From positions 248,001 through 312,000 of the forward strand of contig NZ_CP040272.1 in assembly GCF_013393905.1 (NCBI RefSeq): a DNA stretch of 64,000 nucleotides, given 5' to 3'. The position numbers and the translations under genes are program-made. Every line of letters begins with the position of its first letter. The first letter of the stretch is position 1. Under the pieces are notes generated by a model. The model did no database searches and was not told where the DNA came from. It saw nothing but the letters and a program-made list of their open reading frames with translations. Source of the DNA: Nostoc sp. C052 (GTDB lineage: Bacteria > Cyanobacteriota > Cyanobacteriia > Cyanobacteriales > Nostocaceae). Shown here piece by piece: positions 1-8,182 of this stretch.

Positions 1-1508
1 ATCCCATGCTAGCAAGTTACATTCTCAATCCCGATTCAAGTCATAATTTGATGGATTTGTCGCAGCGATATTTGGGATTGATAGCTAAAAGTTACTTAGA
101 TTTAGTTCCTAAAGGCAAAACTATCGCTGATATAGATATTCCGGCTGTTGCTGATTACTGCGGGATGGATGCTTATTCTACCTTTGGTTTAGTGGCAAAA
201 TTGCGTGAGGATCTGGAGAAAATTCCGTCTTTGTCTAAGTTGTTAGTGGAAGTAGAACAGCCACTAGAAGCAGTTTTAGCCGAAATGGAATACACAGGTG
301 TTCGCATTAATTCAGCTTATTTACAAGAACTTTCGCAGCATTTAGAAACAGAATTAGCCAGGTTAAAAGAGGAAGCAACTGAAATAGCTGGAGAAAATTT
401 TAACTTAGGTTCTCCTAAGCAATTGAGTCAAATCTTGTTTGAAAAATTGGGGTTAAGTACTAGACATTCTCGTAAAATTCAAACAGGATTCTCTACAGAC
501 GCAGCAACTCTCGAAAGACTTCAAGAAGATGATAACACTGGGTTTGTTGAGGCGATCATTGAGTATCGCACCCTATCTAAATTAAAGTCTACTTATGTTG
601 ATGCCTTACCTGCATTGGTGCGTCCAGATACTCAGCGAGTGCATACTGATTTTAATCAAGCAGCAACATCGACGGGTAGGTTATCTTCTTCTAATCCGAA
701 TTTGCAAAATATCCCCATTCGTACAGCTTTTAGTCGCCAAATTCGCAAGGCATTTTTGCCTGAAGCTGGTTGGTTAATGGTGGCTGCTGATTACTCACAA
801 ATTGAATTACGGATTTTGGCTCATTTGAGTCAAGAGCCGATATTAGTGCAAGCATATCAGCAAAATGAAGATGTTCATACTGTGACGGCGCGGTTAGTCT
901 TTGAAAAAGAAAATATCACCTCAGAAGAACGAGGGATGGCAAAAACTATCAATTTTGGCGTGATTTATGGAATGGGTTCTCTCAGGTTTTCACGCTCAAC
1001 TGGGATAGATAAGACTATTGCCAACGAGTTCATTAAGCGGTTTAATGAACGATATCCGAAAGTTTTTGCATATTTGGAGCGAGTGAAAAAAGAAGCGATC
1101 GCTCTTGGTTATGTAGAAACTATTTTCGGTCGTCGTCGTTATTTTGACTTTACTAATAACAGTTTACGTCAATTAAAAGGCAGTAATCCTGAAGATATCG
1201 ATTTGAGTAAGTTGAAAAATTTGGGTGCTTATGATGCAGGTTTATTACGCTCTGCGGCTAATGCACCAATTCAAGGTTCTAATGCTGATATTATCAAAAT
1301 TGCAATGGTCAGATTGCATGAGGTTTTAAAGAACTATCAGGCGCGCTTGTTGTTGCAAGTTCACGATGAATTAGTGTTTGAAATTCCACCTGATGAGTGG
1401 GAAGAATTACAACTACAAATTAAATCGGTGATGGAAAATGCAGTGCAGTTGAGTGTGCCTTTGCTGGTAGAGGCGCGTGTCGGTGAAAATTGGATGGAGA
1501 CGAAGTAA
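1..1508 (+). CDS. polA: DNA polymerase I, C-terminal part (5' end outside window)
   Basis: The reading frame is open from the window edge, so the N-terminal 5' nuclease and part of the proofreading domain lie upstream. The visible part begins inside the 3'-5' exonuclease domain and keeps the Exo III motif YCGMD near codon 51. The family A polymerase domain follows: motif A DYSQIELRILAH, the O-helix RGMAKTINFGVIYGMG, and motif C QVHDELVFE near the C-terminus. The enzyme fills gaps during repair and Okazaki-fragment maturation. All polymerase catalytic motifs look intact. The stop overlaps an upstream in-frame ATG of the next gene, whose real start is probably 1535. Confidence 0.96.
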   Translation, partial: PMLASYILNPDSSHNLMDLSQRYLGLIAKSYLDLVPKGKTIADIDIPAVADYCGMDAYSTFGLVAKLREDLEKIPSLSKLLVEVEQPLEAVLAEMEYTGVRINSAYLQELSQHLETELARLKEEATEIAGENFNLGSPKQLSQILFEKLGLSTRHSRKIQTGFSTDAATLERLQEDDNTGFVEAIIEYRTLSKLKSTYVDALPALVRPDTQRVHTDFNQAATSTGRLSSSNPNLQNIPIRTAFSRQIRKAFLPEAGWLMVAADYSQIELRILAHLSQEPILVQAYQQNEDVHTVTARLVFEKENITSEERGMAKTINFGVIYGMGSLRFSRSTGIDKTIANEFIKRFNERYPKVFAYLERVKKEAIALGYVETIFGRRRYFDFTNNSLRQLKGSNPEDIDLSKLKNLGAYDAGLLRSAANAPIQGSNADIIKIAMVRLHEVLKNYQARLLLQVHDELVFEIPPDEWEELQLQIKSVMENAVQLSVPLLVEARVGENWMETK

Positions 1509-1534
1509 GTTTAACTGGGGATTGGAATTTTAAT

Positions 1535-2458
1535 ATGCATCGTCGTTGGCTCTTATCTGCTTTAGCAATTTTGTTGAGTATAGTTTTAGTTGCTTGCACC
1601 ACTGCAAATACTCAGCAACCACAAACCAAAGTGGAAAATAGCGCTGAGGCGACTAACACAAACTCTCAACAATTATCAAAAGGCTCGGCAAAAAGAGTTG
1701 TTGCTCTTTCTTCTCTTTCTGCTGATATTATCTTTCGACTCGAACCAACAAAAATTGTTGGAATTACTGGTAGTAGATTATTTAAGAATGACTCAAGATT
1801 CAAGGATATTCCCCGCGTTAGTGAAGGTCAAAGTCCGCCAAATTTAGAGAAAGTGGTAGCACTCAAACCAGATTTAGTTATTGGTGCTGAAGGTTTTTCT
1901 AACATTCCAATTCAAAAACTTCAGCAGCTAGGAATTGCAACTTTGCTCACTAAGGTGAATAGCTGGGAATCTCTAGAAGAACTTACTAAAAAACTGGCTG
2001 GATTAATTAATGCCGATCCTCAGCCTTTGTTAAACCGTTATAAAACTTTTTTGCCAGATAAGCCAACTCAGAGTCCTTCTACTCTAGTGCTGGTTAGTCG
2101 TCAACCAATTTTAGCGCCAAATAAAAACAGTTGGGCAGGAGATTTGCTGGCGAAGTTTCAGGCGAAAAATCTAGCCGCAGATTTACAAGGAAAAAGCCCA
2201 GTTGGCGGCTATGTGACGCTTTCGGCTGAGAAAGTTTTAGAAGCAAATCCAGAGGTGATAATTTTGGTTAATCCTCCACAAGGAAATTCGGAAGCAGCAC
2301 TTTTAGATTCTTTGAAAAAGAAAGCTTTTTGGCAGCAATTGCAAGCAACTAAAAATAACCGAGTTTATGTGTTTGATTATTTTGGTTTGGTGAATCCAGG
2401 TAGTATAGATGCAATTGAAAAGGCTTGTCAGCAGCTTAAGCAAGCGTTGTTTGCATAG
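1535..2458 (+). CDS. Periplasmic metal-chelate-binding lipoprotein (BtuF/FecB type)
   Basis: A substrate-binding protein of the iron-siderophore/cobalamin ABC transporter class. The N-terminus is a lipoprotein signal: MHRRW, a hydrophobic stretch, then LVAC as lipobox. The mature part has the class III fold signature: KRVVALSSLSADIIFRL at the start of lobe 1 and LKPDLVIGAEG mid-lobe. The frame is open to an ATG at 1490 inside polA, but 1535 puts the signal peptide at the start and is preferred. It lies 26 bases after polA on the same strand and may be read from it. No permease or ATPase is adjacent, so the ligand (cobalamin, haem or ferric siderophore) cannot be named. Confidence 0.85.
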   Translation: MHRRWLLSALAILLSIVLVACTTANTQQPQTKVENSAEATNTNSQQLSKGSAKRVVALSSLSADIIFRLEPTKIVGITGSRLFKNDSRFKDIPRVSEGQSPPNLEKVVALKPDLVIGAEGFSNIPIQKLQQLGIATLLTKVNSWESLEELTKKLAGLINADPQPLLNRYKTFLPDKPTQSPSTLVLVSRQPILAPNKNSWAGDLLAKFQAKNLAADLQGKSPVGGYVTLSAEKVLEANPEVIILVNPPQGNSEAALLDSLKKKAFWQQLQATKNNRVYVFDYFGLVNPGSIDAIEKACQQLKQALFA

Positions 2459-2511
2459 GGCACTTTATGGTTCAGTGAGGGCTAAAACTGCTTTGTAAAA
2501 TCCAATTTTTT

Positions 2512-2545
2512 AACGAACCGCCAAGGACGCAAAGGACACAAAGAA
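2512..2545. repeat. Dispersed repeat, AACGAACCGCCAAGGACGC type
   Basis: A short unit reading AACGAACCGCCAAGGACGC followed by AAAGGACACAAAG. A close copy lies at 17146-17169. It sits in the spacer between two convergent genes. It appears to be non-coding. Confidence 0.6.
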
Positions 2546-2593
2546 AGAAGTTAAAAGGGGCGCAGCCTCACAAATAAATGGTATAAAAACTAG

Positions 2594-3031
2594 TTATTTA
2601 CAATGTTCTTTAAGAAGAGATACAGCTAATTCAAAACTATTAGGTTGAGTTTGCACTGCATAGGCTTCTCTTTCTAAATCTTGACGTTTGACATCAGTAT
2701 AGCGTCTAAAAAATGGTCGCGCGTAATTGATTGGTTGAATTTTTAAACCTAAAGTTTTTATTTTTCCTTTTCCGGCACATACCTGTGCTGCATGAACAGT
2801 TTCATGGATTAATGTTTGAGTCCCAATATGTAGCTCAAACACTACGGGATTAATCCAGATTTTTTTGTCAGCTTCTCTTAGTAACCCATAAGCTCCTCGC
2901 TTTGGTGGCAGTGCAATGATTACCTGAAACCCTTTCTTTTCTAGTTGATTTTTTAAATCTAAAAATTTTGCCTCTGGGTTAGGTATTTGAGAAAGCAGTA
3001 GTAAGGAATTTAATATAAAAATTTTGCGCAC
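2594..3031 (-). CDS. Small HExxH metalloprotease-like protein
   Basis: A 145-residue protein with GTG as the apparent start. Residues near 78 read HETVHAAQ, the HExxH zinc-binding helix of gluzincin-type peptidases, and LEREAYAVQ follows about 37 residues later and could supply the third ligand. The N-terminus is mildly hydrophobic (IFILNSLLLLSQI) and may be a signal or a start artefact. The gene begins 12 bases after the amidase stop, so the two are probably co-transcribed. I do not recognise the specific family. Peptidase activity is inferred from the motif only. Confidence 0.6.
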   Translation of the reverse strand: MRKIFILNSLLLLSQIPNPEAKFLDLKNQLEKKGFQVIIALPPKRGAYGLLREADKKIWINPVVFELHIGTQTLIHETVHAAQVCAGKGKIKTLGLKIQPINYARPFFRRYTDVKRQDLEREAYAVQTQPNSFELAVSLLKEHCK

Positions 3032-3043
3032 TGCTTTTTTTAA

Positions 3044-4477
3044 TTACTTCAAAACATTTCTATTCAATTCTAATGGCATGATGAAAGGAGAAATGCTTTC
3101 GTAAGCTTTAGCTGCTTGCAATACCAGTAAATCTCTATATTTTGCAGCAACAATTTGTATCCCAACAGGTAAACCATTTGTAGTGAAGCCACAAGGTACA
3201 GACGCAGCAGGTTGTTGTGTGAGATTAAAAGGATAGGTAAAAGGTGCCCAATCGCGTTGCGGATTGTCAATAGATGATTGTGGTCTGTTTTGTCCAACCG
3301 GAAAAGCAACTGTAGGTAAGGTGGGAGTAATCAGTAAATCATAGTTTTCATGAAAGCGTTGCATTTGTCGTCCCAATGCTTCACGAGCATCTTGGGCGCT
3401 AAGATATTCTGCTAGTGTGATGCGTTGGCGTAGCCCGCCGAAGGCATCGCCTTCTTTGGCAATTGAGAGCAAGCCTTCTTCAATGACAGCTTGTTGTTCT
3501 GGACTAAAGCCGCGCACTAACTTGGCTGCACCAGCTTGCCAAAACGTTTGGAAAATACTGCGGGGATTTGCAAAACCAGGATCGACTTCTTCAACAACAG
3601 CACCAAGTTTGGCAAAAATATCAACGGCGGTTTTAACTAAGGCAGCTACTTCTGGATCGACATCAGCGTAGCCAAAGTTAGGGCTGTAAGCAATCCGCAG
3701 TCCCGCAACACCTCGATCTAAATCAATAGTGTAGTCCTGTTTGTCATCTGATAAAGCATACCAATCCCGTACATCAGGATGGGCAATAACATTCATCGTG
3801 ACTGCGGCATCGGTGACAGTGCGAACCAGAACGCCAATATGAAACAAAGTTCCTGTATGGGCTGATGGATAGCCAGCAACACGCCCAAAAGTGGGTTTCA
3901 AACCAAACACTCCGGTTAAGGCTGCTGGTGATCTTGACGAGCCGCCGCCATCTGTACCGAGATGGAGTGTTCCCATTCCCAATGCAGCAGCAACAGCTGC
4001 CCCGCCACTACTACCTCCAGGAGTCAAATCTGTATTCCAAGGATTGCGGGTGATTCCAGTCAGGGGGCTGTCGGTTACACCTTTCCAACCAAACTCTGAG
4101 GTTGTGGTTTTTCCTAGTAGTACTGCTCCTTGTTCGCGCAAACGAGCCACCGCAGGGGCATCTTCTGGCCAAGGTTGATTGGAAGTAATCGCTTTACTAC
4201 CTCGTCGGGTTGGCAAACCCTTAGTTAAGAGTAAATCTTTAACGGTAAAGGGTATACCATCCACCAAGCCAAGGGGATTTCCATTCAGCCAACGCACTTC
4301 GGAAGCCTCTGCTTCAGCAAGAGCGGTTTTTTCATCAACGATCGCAAATGCATTAACTTGGCTATTGTAAGTATTAATCCGCTCTAGGGCAGCTTTGGTT
4401 GCTTCTGTTGGTGACAACTGGCGCTCGCTATATAGCGACAAAAGCTTAGAAGCCGAGAAATCAGCAATCTCTGACAT
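3044..4477 (-). CDS. Amidase signature-family hydrolase
   Basis: A 477-residue amidase of the GatA/AtzF fold, which hydrolyses amide bonds with a Ser-cisSer-Lys triad. The lysine motif is DGIPFTVKDLLLT. The glycine-serine loop is TPGGSSGGAAVAAALG. The nucleophile region is GTDGGGSSRSPAAL, close to the consensus GTDxGGSxRxPA. It is complete in length. No gatB or gatC lies nearby, so it is more likely a stand-alone amidase than the tRNA amidotransferase subunit. Residues around GDAFGGLRQR (about 3418-3455) resemble a translated dispersed repeat and may be an in-frame insertion. Confidence 0.9.
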   Translation of the reverse strand: MSEIADFSASKLLSLYSERQLSPTEATKAALERINTYNSQVNAFAIVDEKTALAEAEASEVRWLNGNPLGLVDGIPFTVKDLLLTKGLPTRRGSKAITSNQPWPEDAPAVARLREQGAVLLGKTTTSEFGWKGVTDSPLTGITRNPWNTDLTPGGSSGGAAVAAALGMGTLHLGTDGGGSSRSPAALTGVFGLKPTFGRVAGYPSAHTGTLFHIGVLVRTVTDAAVTMNVIAHPDVRDWYALSDDKQDYTIDLDRGVAGLRIAYSPNFGYADVDPEVAALVKTAVDIFAKLGAVVEEVDPGFANPRSIFQTFWQAGAAKLVRGFSPEQQAVIEEGLLSIAKEGDAFGGLRQRITLAEYLSAQDAREALGRQMQRFHENYDLLITPTLPTVAFPVGQNRPQSSIDNPQRDWAPFTYPFNLTQQPAASVPCGFTTNGLPVGIQIVAAKYRDLLVLQAAKAYESISPFIMPLELNRNVLK

Positions 4478-4579
4478 ATTTAGGATTGAAAAATGATGTT
4501 GTGATTAATTCTTAATTAAAAAATCCGGTATAAATATCAATTTACCGTAGTTTTTCTCACAACTCAATCTTCACTCTAG

Positions 4580-5489
4580 TTAACTATTGCCTAAACTTTG
4601 CATAATGATACCTGTATAGCGATCGCTGCCTTGATTATCAATCAGCAGTCCTGAACCAAAAGTACCACTGCCTTGGAGATTGCTAATGCCTTGATAAGTG
4701 TCTTGACCTTGTGCATCATAGAGTATGCCAGTACCAAAAATACCTATGCCTTGACTGGCGTATTCTGCCTCATAAATATCATCACCTTTTAAATCTAACA
4801 GCAATCCATAGCCAAAGATACCAGCCCCAAAGCTGGGAATTTTCCCCGGTGGGCTAGAGTAGCGGTCTTTGCCAGCTAAATCTAAGGTGACGCTGACACC
4901 ATGAGCAATATTTTTAGTCGCAGCACCGCCAGAGTAAGTATCATTACCTTCAACATCTACGATCAATAGGTAATCGTCAGGGGAATAGACTTCAATACTT
5001 GTCGGGTTTTGGGGAAAAGGGGAAGGTGGGGTCCCCTCTGGGGATAAGGGGCGGGGGAAAGGGGAAAGAAAAAACCTTTAACCAAAACCCAATTCCGAGT
5101 TAAAAATGTAAAACCTACGCAGTATTGGAATAGACTTGATCGCCTTTAGCACTGAGAATAATTCGACCTTGGAGTGTATTTATGCTGTAGTTATAATTTC
5201 CTGACAACAAATTAACTGGGATTTGGCTGATTTGACTTTGCATTTCACCAACAGCGGCGGCTGTTAAAATTGCTCCTGTGTTGAGCATTTTAAAATCAAC
5301 GTTGTCTAAAAGAGATTCAATTAACAGTACCTTTTCTAGACTAATATCTTCTTCTGCGGCTTCTTGCTCCACAGTTTTAACTGCGTAGTTAAATACTTCG
5401 GTGTAGGTGCGATCGGCATCTAGTTGTAATTTAGCTTTGGTAGCGATCGCCCAAATTGTTGAACAATTTTTGGTATCACGAAAATTGCC
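4580..5489 (-). pseudogene. Repeat-rich NDTY/GDxY protein, split by a 135-bp element
   Basis: Two minus-strand open frames (5' part about 5128-5489, 3' part 4580-4982) are separated by an inserted element with a 10-bp target duplication. Removing the element and one duplicate joins the frames exactly, giving AKGDQVYSPDDYLLIVDV across the junction. The downstream half has about five imperfect units with G-x-D-x-Y cores (EGNDTYSGG, AGKDRYSS, KGDDIYEAE, QGQDTYQG, QGSDRYTG), alternating with GxGIFGxGLLxD strands. This looks like a beta-solenoid or calcium-binding-like repeat. The function is unknown. The 5' end runs into a stop at 5490-5492 with no good start, so it is probably truncated there too. 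Confidence 0.75.
4993..5127. mobile_element. MITE-like element, family C copy 1 (10-bp TSD)
   Basis: A 135-bp non-coding insertion with ends CAATACTT and AGTATTG. It is flanked by the exact direct repeat GAATAGACTT (4983-4992 and 5128-5137). The interior is G-rich on one side and includes a segment matching TTTTTAACTCGGAATTGGGT on the complement, shared with the copy at 50219. It encodes no protein, so it would need a transposase from elsewhere. It disrupts the gene described at 4580-5489. Confidence 0.85.
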
Positions 5490-5530
5490 CTATATTGCGT
5501 AAATACCAAATTTTATACTCAAAAACTCCG

Positions 5531-5680
5531 CAATTGCCCAGAGACTCTGGAGGCACAAATCGGGGAAAAAAGATTCTGGCGATCGCTCTGACTGCTGACG
5601 CAGGTGCAATAAATCAGCAATACGCACTAAGAACAGGGTTTCAATAGCACATCGTTAAACCTGTGGGCAGCATAAGAATT
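5531..5680 (+). pseudogene. Relic of a response-regulator receiver domain
   Basis: The plus-strand frame reads LPRDSGGT, then ILAIALTADAG, then a TAG stop directly after TGFQ, continuing in frame as HIVKPVGS. This matches the last third of a receiver domain; the intact kinase at 57865 has PAIALTAYAGEIDRQQALAAGFQHHISKP. One nonsense codon and the lack of any upstream receiver core show a decayed fragment. It sits directly against the truncated 5' end of the preceding pseudogene, so a rearrangement probably joined the two. Confidence 0.7.
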
Positions 5681-5854
5681 ACTCACAGCGATTTCTAACT
5701 TAGTCCAATCTACTTAGGGTTTGTGATCAACCTGAGTAATTAGATAAACCCGGTTAATGTTACAGAATTTAAACTATTTCTCACAAGTAATATCGTGTTT
5801 CTAATTGCCTGAAATACTCTAGTTCATGGAGAAAAATGTTGTGTCCCAACTGCT

Positions 5855-5923
5855 AATCATTCGTGAATAATGCGATCCCTGACTTCTCTAGAAAGTCGAG
5901 GATATTGTCGATCGCGAATGATT
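5855..5923. repeat. Imperfect inverted repeat upstream of pentapeptide gene
   Basis: AATCATTCG at 5855 pairs with CGAATGATT at 5915. Inside, GACTTCTCTAGAAAGTC forms a second small stem. It lies about 135 bases upstream of the next gene. It could be a terminator, a regulatory hairpin or a decayed repeat; the sequence alone does not decide. Confidence 0.4.
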
Positions 5924-6057
5924 CAGGATGACTATATATAGATAATTTTTATGTCGTAGATTTAAGAACTGGTCAATTTTATCCGTGTTTTTACTCTATC
6001 ATAACTTTACGGATACTCTTAGAATCAACCTAAATTTATTTCCGTAAGGAGTCGGAT

Positions 6058-7299
6058 ATGAAGACTTATGACATGTCTTTCATAAAGACCAATGGACACA
6101 CGACTTTGTTGGCATTTATCTCAGTTATATTTATTTTATCATTCACTCTAATTTTCTCATTTTTTGAAAATATTCAAGAATTGTCAACTCAAGAAAAAAT
6201 CGAATACATTACTCAAGCATTAACAACTATTGCCATCATTATTGGGGGATTGGCATTAATTATTAATGCTTACTATACCTCCAGACTCTCTTTGGATGAG
6301 AATCACAGTCTGTTAACCCAACTTTTGGCTGGAACACTAGCTTGGGATCACAATATTGGAAATGGTATCAATCATAGTCAAATAACTCCACAAGAAATTG
6401 TTCCCGAACGCTTTTCTAAAGCAATTGAACAATTGGGAAATGAAAAGATTGAAACGCGATTTGCGGCAATTTATGCTTTAGAACGAATTGCCAAAGATTC
6501 TCCAAAAGACCATTGGACAATCATGGAAATTCTCGCTGCTTTTATCCGTGAGAACGCCTCGGCGAATCAGGAATATGAGGACGAGTCAAGGCAATCATCC
6601 AAACTTCCTACAGATATTCAAACAGCTTTAACTGTTATTGGACGACGCGATTCATCCAAAGATCCAATCAATCAGAAACTCGATTTACGCAATACAGACT
6701 TGAGTAATGCAGATTTAACAGAAGCTAACCTCTCAAGGGCGATGCTTGTCGGAGCTAACTTGCAATGGGTCAATTTTACACGAGTCAACCTCTCAGAAGC
6801 AGACTTATCAGTAACCTATCTTTGTGGTTCAGTCCTCTATGAAGCCAATCTGCAAAAAGCCATCCTCCCAGAAGCCAATCTCCAAGGCGTAGTCCTCAGA
6901 AAAGCGAACCTTTCTCAAGCAATCCTTTATGATGCCAATTTGGAAGGTGCAGTTCTTTGTGATGCCAATTTGGCAGGTGCAGTTCTTTGTGACGCTAACT
7001 TGGAAGGTGCAATTCTTTGTGATGCTAACTTAGAAGAAGTCAACCTTGAGGGTAGCAATCTCCAAGATGCAAACTTGATTGGCAGTAACTTGCAAAGGGC
7101 AAAACTGGCTGGAGCTAATTTAGACAGTGCATTACTGAGTACAGCTAACCTCCAAGAAGCTAACTTCCAAGAAGCTAACCTCTGTGGAGCAAACTTGAGC
7201 GGTTCGGAGAATGTAGAATCACAGCAGATTGAAGAAGCAATTGGCGATCGCACAACCATCCTACCGGAAAATCTGAAAATACCCCAGCACTGGCGATAA
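6058..7299 (+). CDS. Membrane-anchored pentapeptide-repeat protein
   Basis: A 413-residue protein. Two predicted membrane helices lie at about residues 15-37 and 60-82. A cytoplasmic linker (about 85-215) contains RFAAIYALERIAKDSPKDHW, a motif common in this cyanobacterial group. Pentapeptide repeats of the A(D/N)Lxx type occupy about 218-390 (for example LSNADLTEANLSRAMLVGAN) and should form a right-handed quadrilateral helix. The ATG is preceded by AAGGAG. Within the repeat the DNA units GAxGCxAACTTGGAAGGTGC are nearly identical, which suggests recent internal duplication. The role is unknown; such proteins are usually scaffolds. Confidence 0.9.
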   Translation: MKTYDMSFIKTNGHTTLLAFISVIFILSFTLIFSFFENIQELSTQEKIEYITQALTTIAIIIGGLALIINAYYTSRLSLDENHSLLTQLLAGTLAWDHNIGNGINHSQITPQEIVPERFSKAIEQLGNEKIETRFAAIYALERIAKDSPKDHWTIMEILAAFIRENASANQEYEDESRQSSKLPTDIQTALTVIGRRDSSKDPINQKLDLRNTDLSNADLTEANLSRAMLVGANLQWVNFTRVNLSEADLSVTYLCGSVLYEANLQKAILPEANLQGVVLRKANLSQAILYDANLEGAVLCDANLAGAVLCDANLEGAILCDANLEEVNLEGSNLQDANLIGSNLQRAKLAGANLDSALLSTANLQEANFQEANLCGANLSGSENVESQQIEEAIGDRTTILPENLKIPQHWR

Positions 7300-7410
7300 T
7301 GCGATGGGCAATTCATCAATTGCCCAAAATCATCTATGTCCTTTCACTAATGCCAACCAACTAACTCATCTGCTAAAGATGTCTATTGGTTTACTGTTAT
7401 ATAAGAAATG

Positions 7411-8164
7411 GGCATTGCTGAATGAAGGGATGAATTAATTTATGTTGGTACAATTTTATACTTCAAATAATGAAGTAATAATTTAATCGAGTATCTCAGC
7501 ATTTGTTCTGATTTGGAATAGCATAAAGTTTTGCGGTGAAGGCGTGCAAGATAATGACGTAACCGAGTATTTTCATTTTCCACCCGTGTCATATATGTTT
7601 TACTCACAATTTGGTCTCCATCGGGGATAAAACTTGGGTAAACCTTCCAGCCATCGGTCACATAAAAATAGCTTTTCCACTGTTCAACAATTTCCCAAAG
7701 TGGCTTAAAAGTTTCAGAACTATGGTCTCCTAAAACCCAAGCTAAAATACCTTGAGTAAAGTGATTTACTGCTGTCCACAACCAAATTTTGTTTTTTTTG
7801 AGCCGATGAATGTCTCTAATTCATCCAGTTCTGCAACTTCTGGAATCATATCTTCTTTTGGTACATCTGGCAGCTTCTCTCCTAGTTGTTTGACCCAATA
7901 GATGATCGTAGTATGGTGTACGCCTTTAACTCGTTCAATACCACGAAAACCCATACCGTTAAGGTACATTTTTAAGCATTCTTGTTTTAGTTCTTCTGAA
8001 TATCCTTTTGGCTGATCGTATACATCAATAAATTGGCGATTGCAATGAGTACAAATGTGATTTTGTTTACCTTTACGTTTCCCATTCTTTCTGATTTCTG
8101 TAGAGCCGCAGTATGGACATTGCACAGTAGATGACCTCAATTCATCTCTCTATTATGCAACGCC
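7411..8164. mobile_element. IS1-family insertion sequence, 754 bp, complete
   Basis: The terminal inverted repeats run GGCATTGCTGAATGAAGGGA on the left and GGCGTTGCATAATAGAGAGA on the complement of the right end, both followed by TGAATT. The exact 8-bp direct repeat AAGAAATG flanks the element (7403-7410 and 8165-8172). Length, repeat size and transposase type all fit IS1. It lies 18 bases in front of the comM start codon, transcribed away from it. Confidence 0.92.
7440..8140 (-). CDS. IS1-family transposase, made by -1 frameshifting
   Basis: Two overlapping frames make one protein, like InsA-InsB'. The first (7766-8140) has a CxxC...CxxC zinc finger (CPYCG, CTHCN), a helix-turn-helix, and the first catalytic acid in ELDELETFIGSKK. 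The second (7440-7781) has TDGW and ENENTRLRHYLARL, the rest of the DDE site. The coding strand carries eight A then C (complement of 7791-7799). A -1 slip there gives GSKKNKIWLWTAVNH, the normal continuation. The slippery A-AAA-AAA-C layout suggests programmed frameshifting rather than a mutation. All catalytic motifs are present, so the element could be active. Confidence 0.88.
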
Positions 8165-8182
8165 AAGAAATGTATATAAGAA

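Noticed and set aside
5456..5647. A functional small response-regulator-like gene
   Set aside because: Only the last third of a receiver is present, and it is cut by a stop before the conserved lysine-proline segment.
7440..8140. Two separate IS genes, or a dead transposase
   Set aside because: The A8C slippery site lies exactly where the frames meet, and the -1 product has the normal IS1 sequence.
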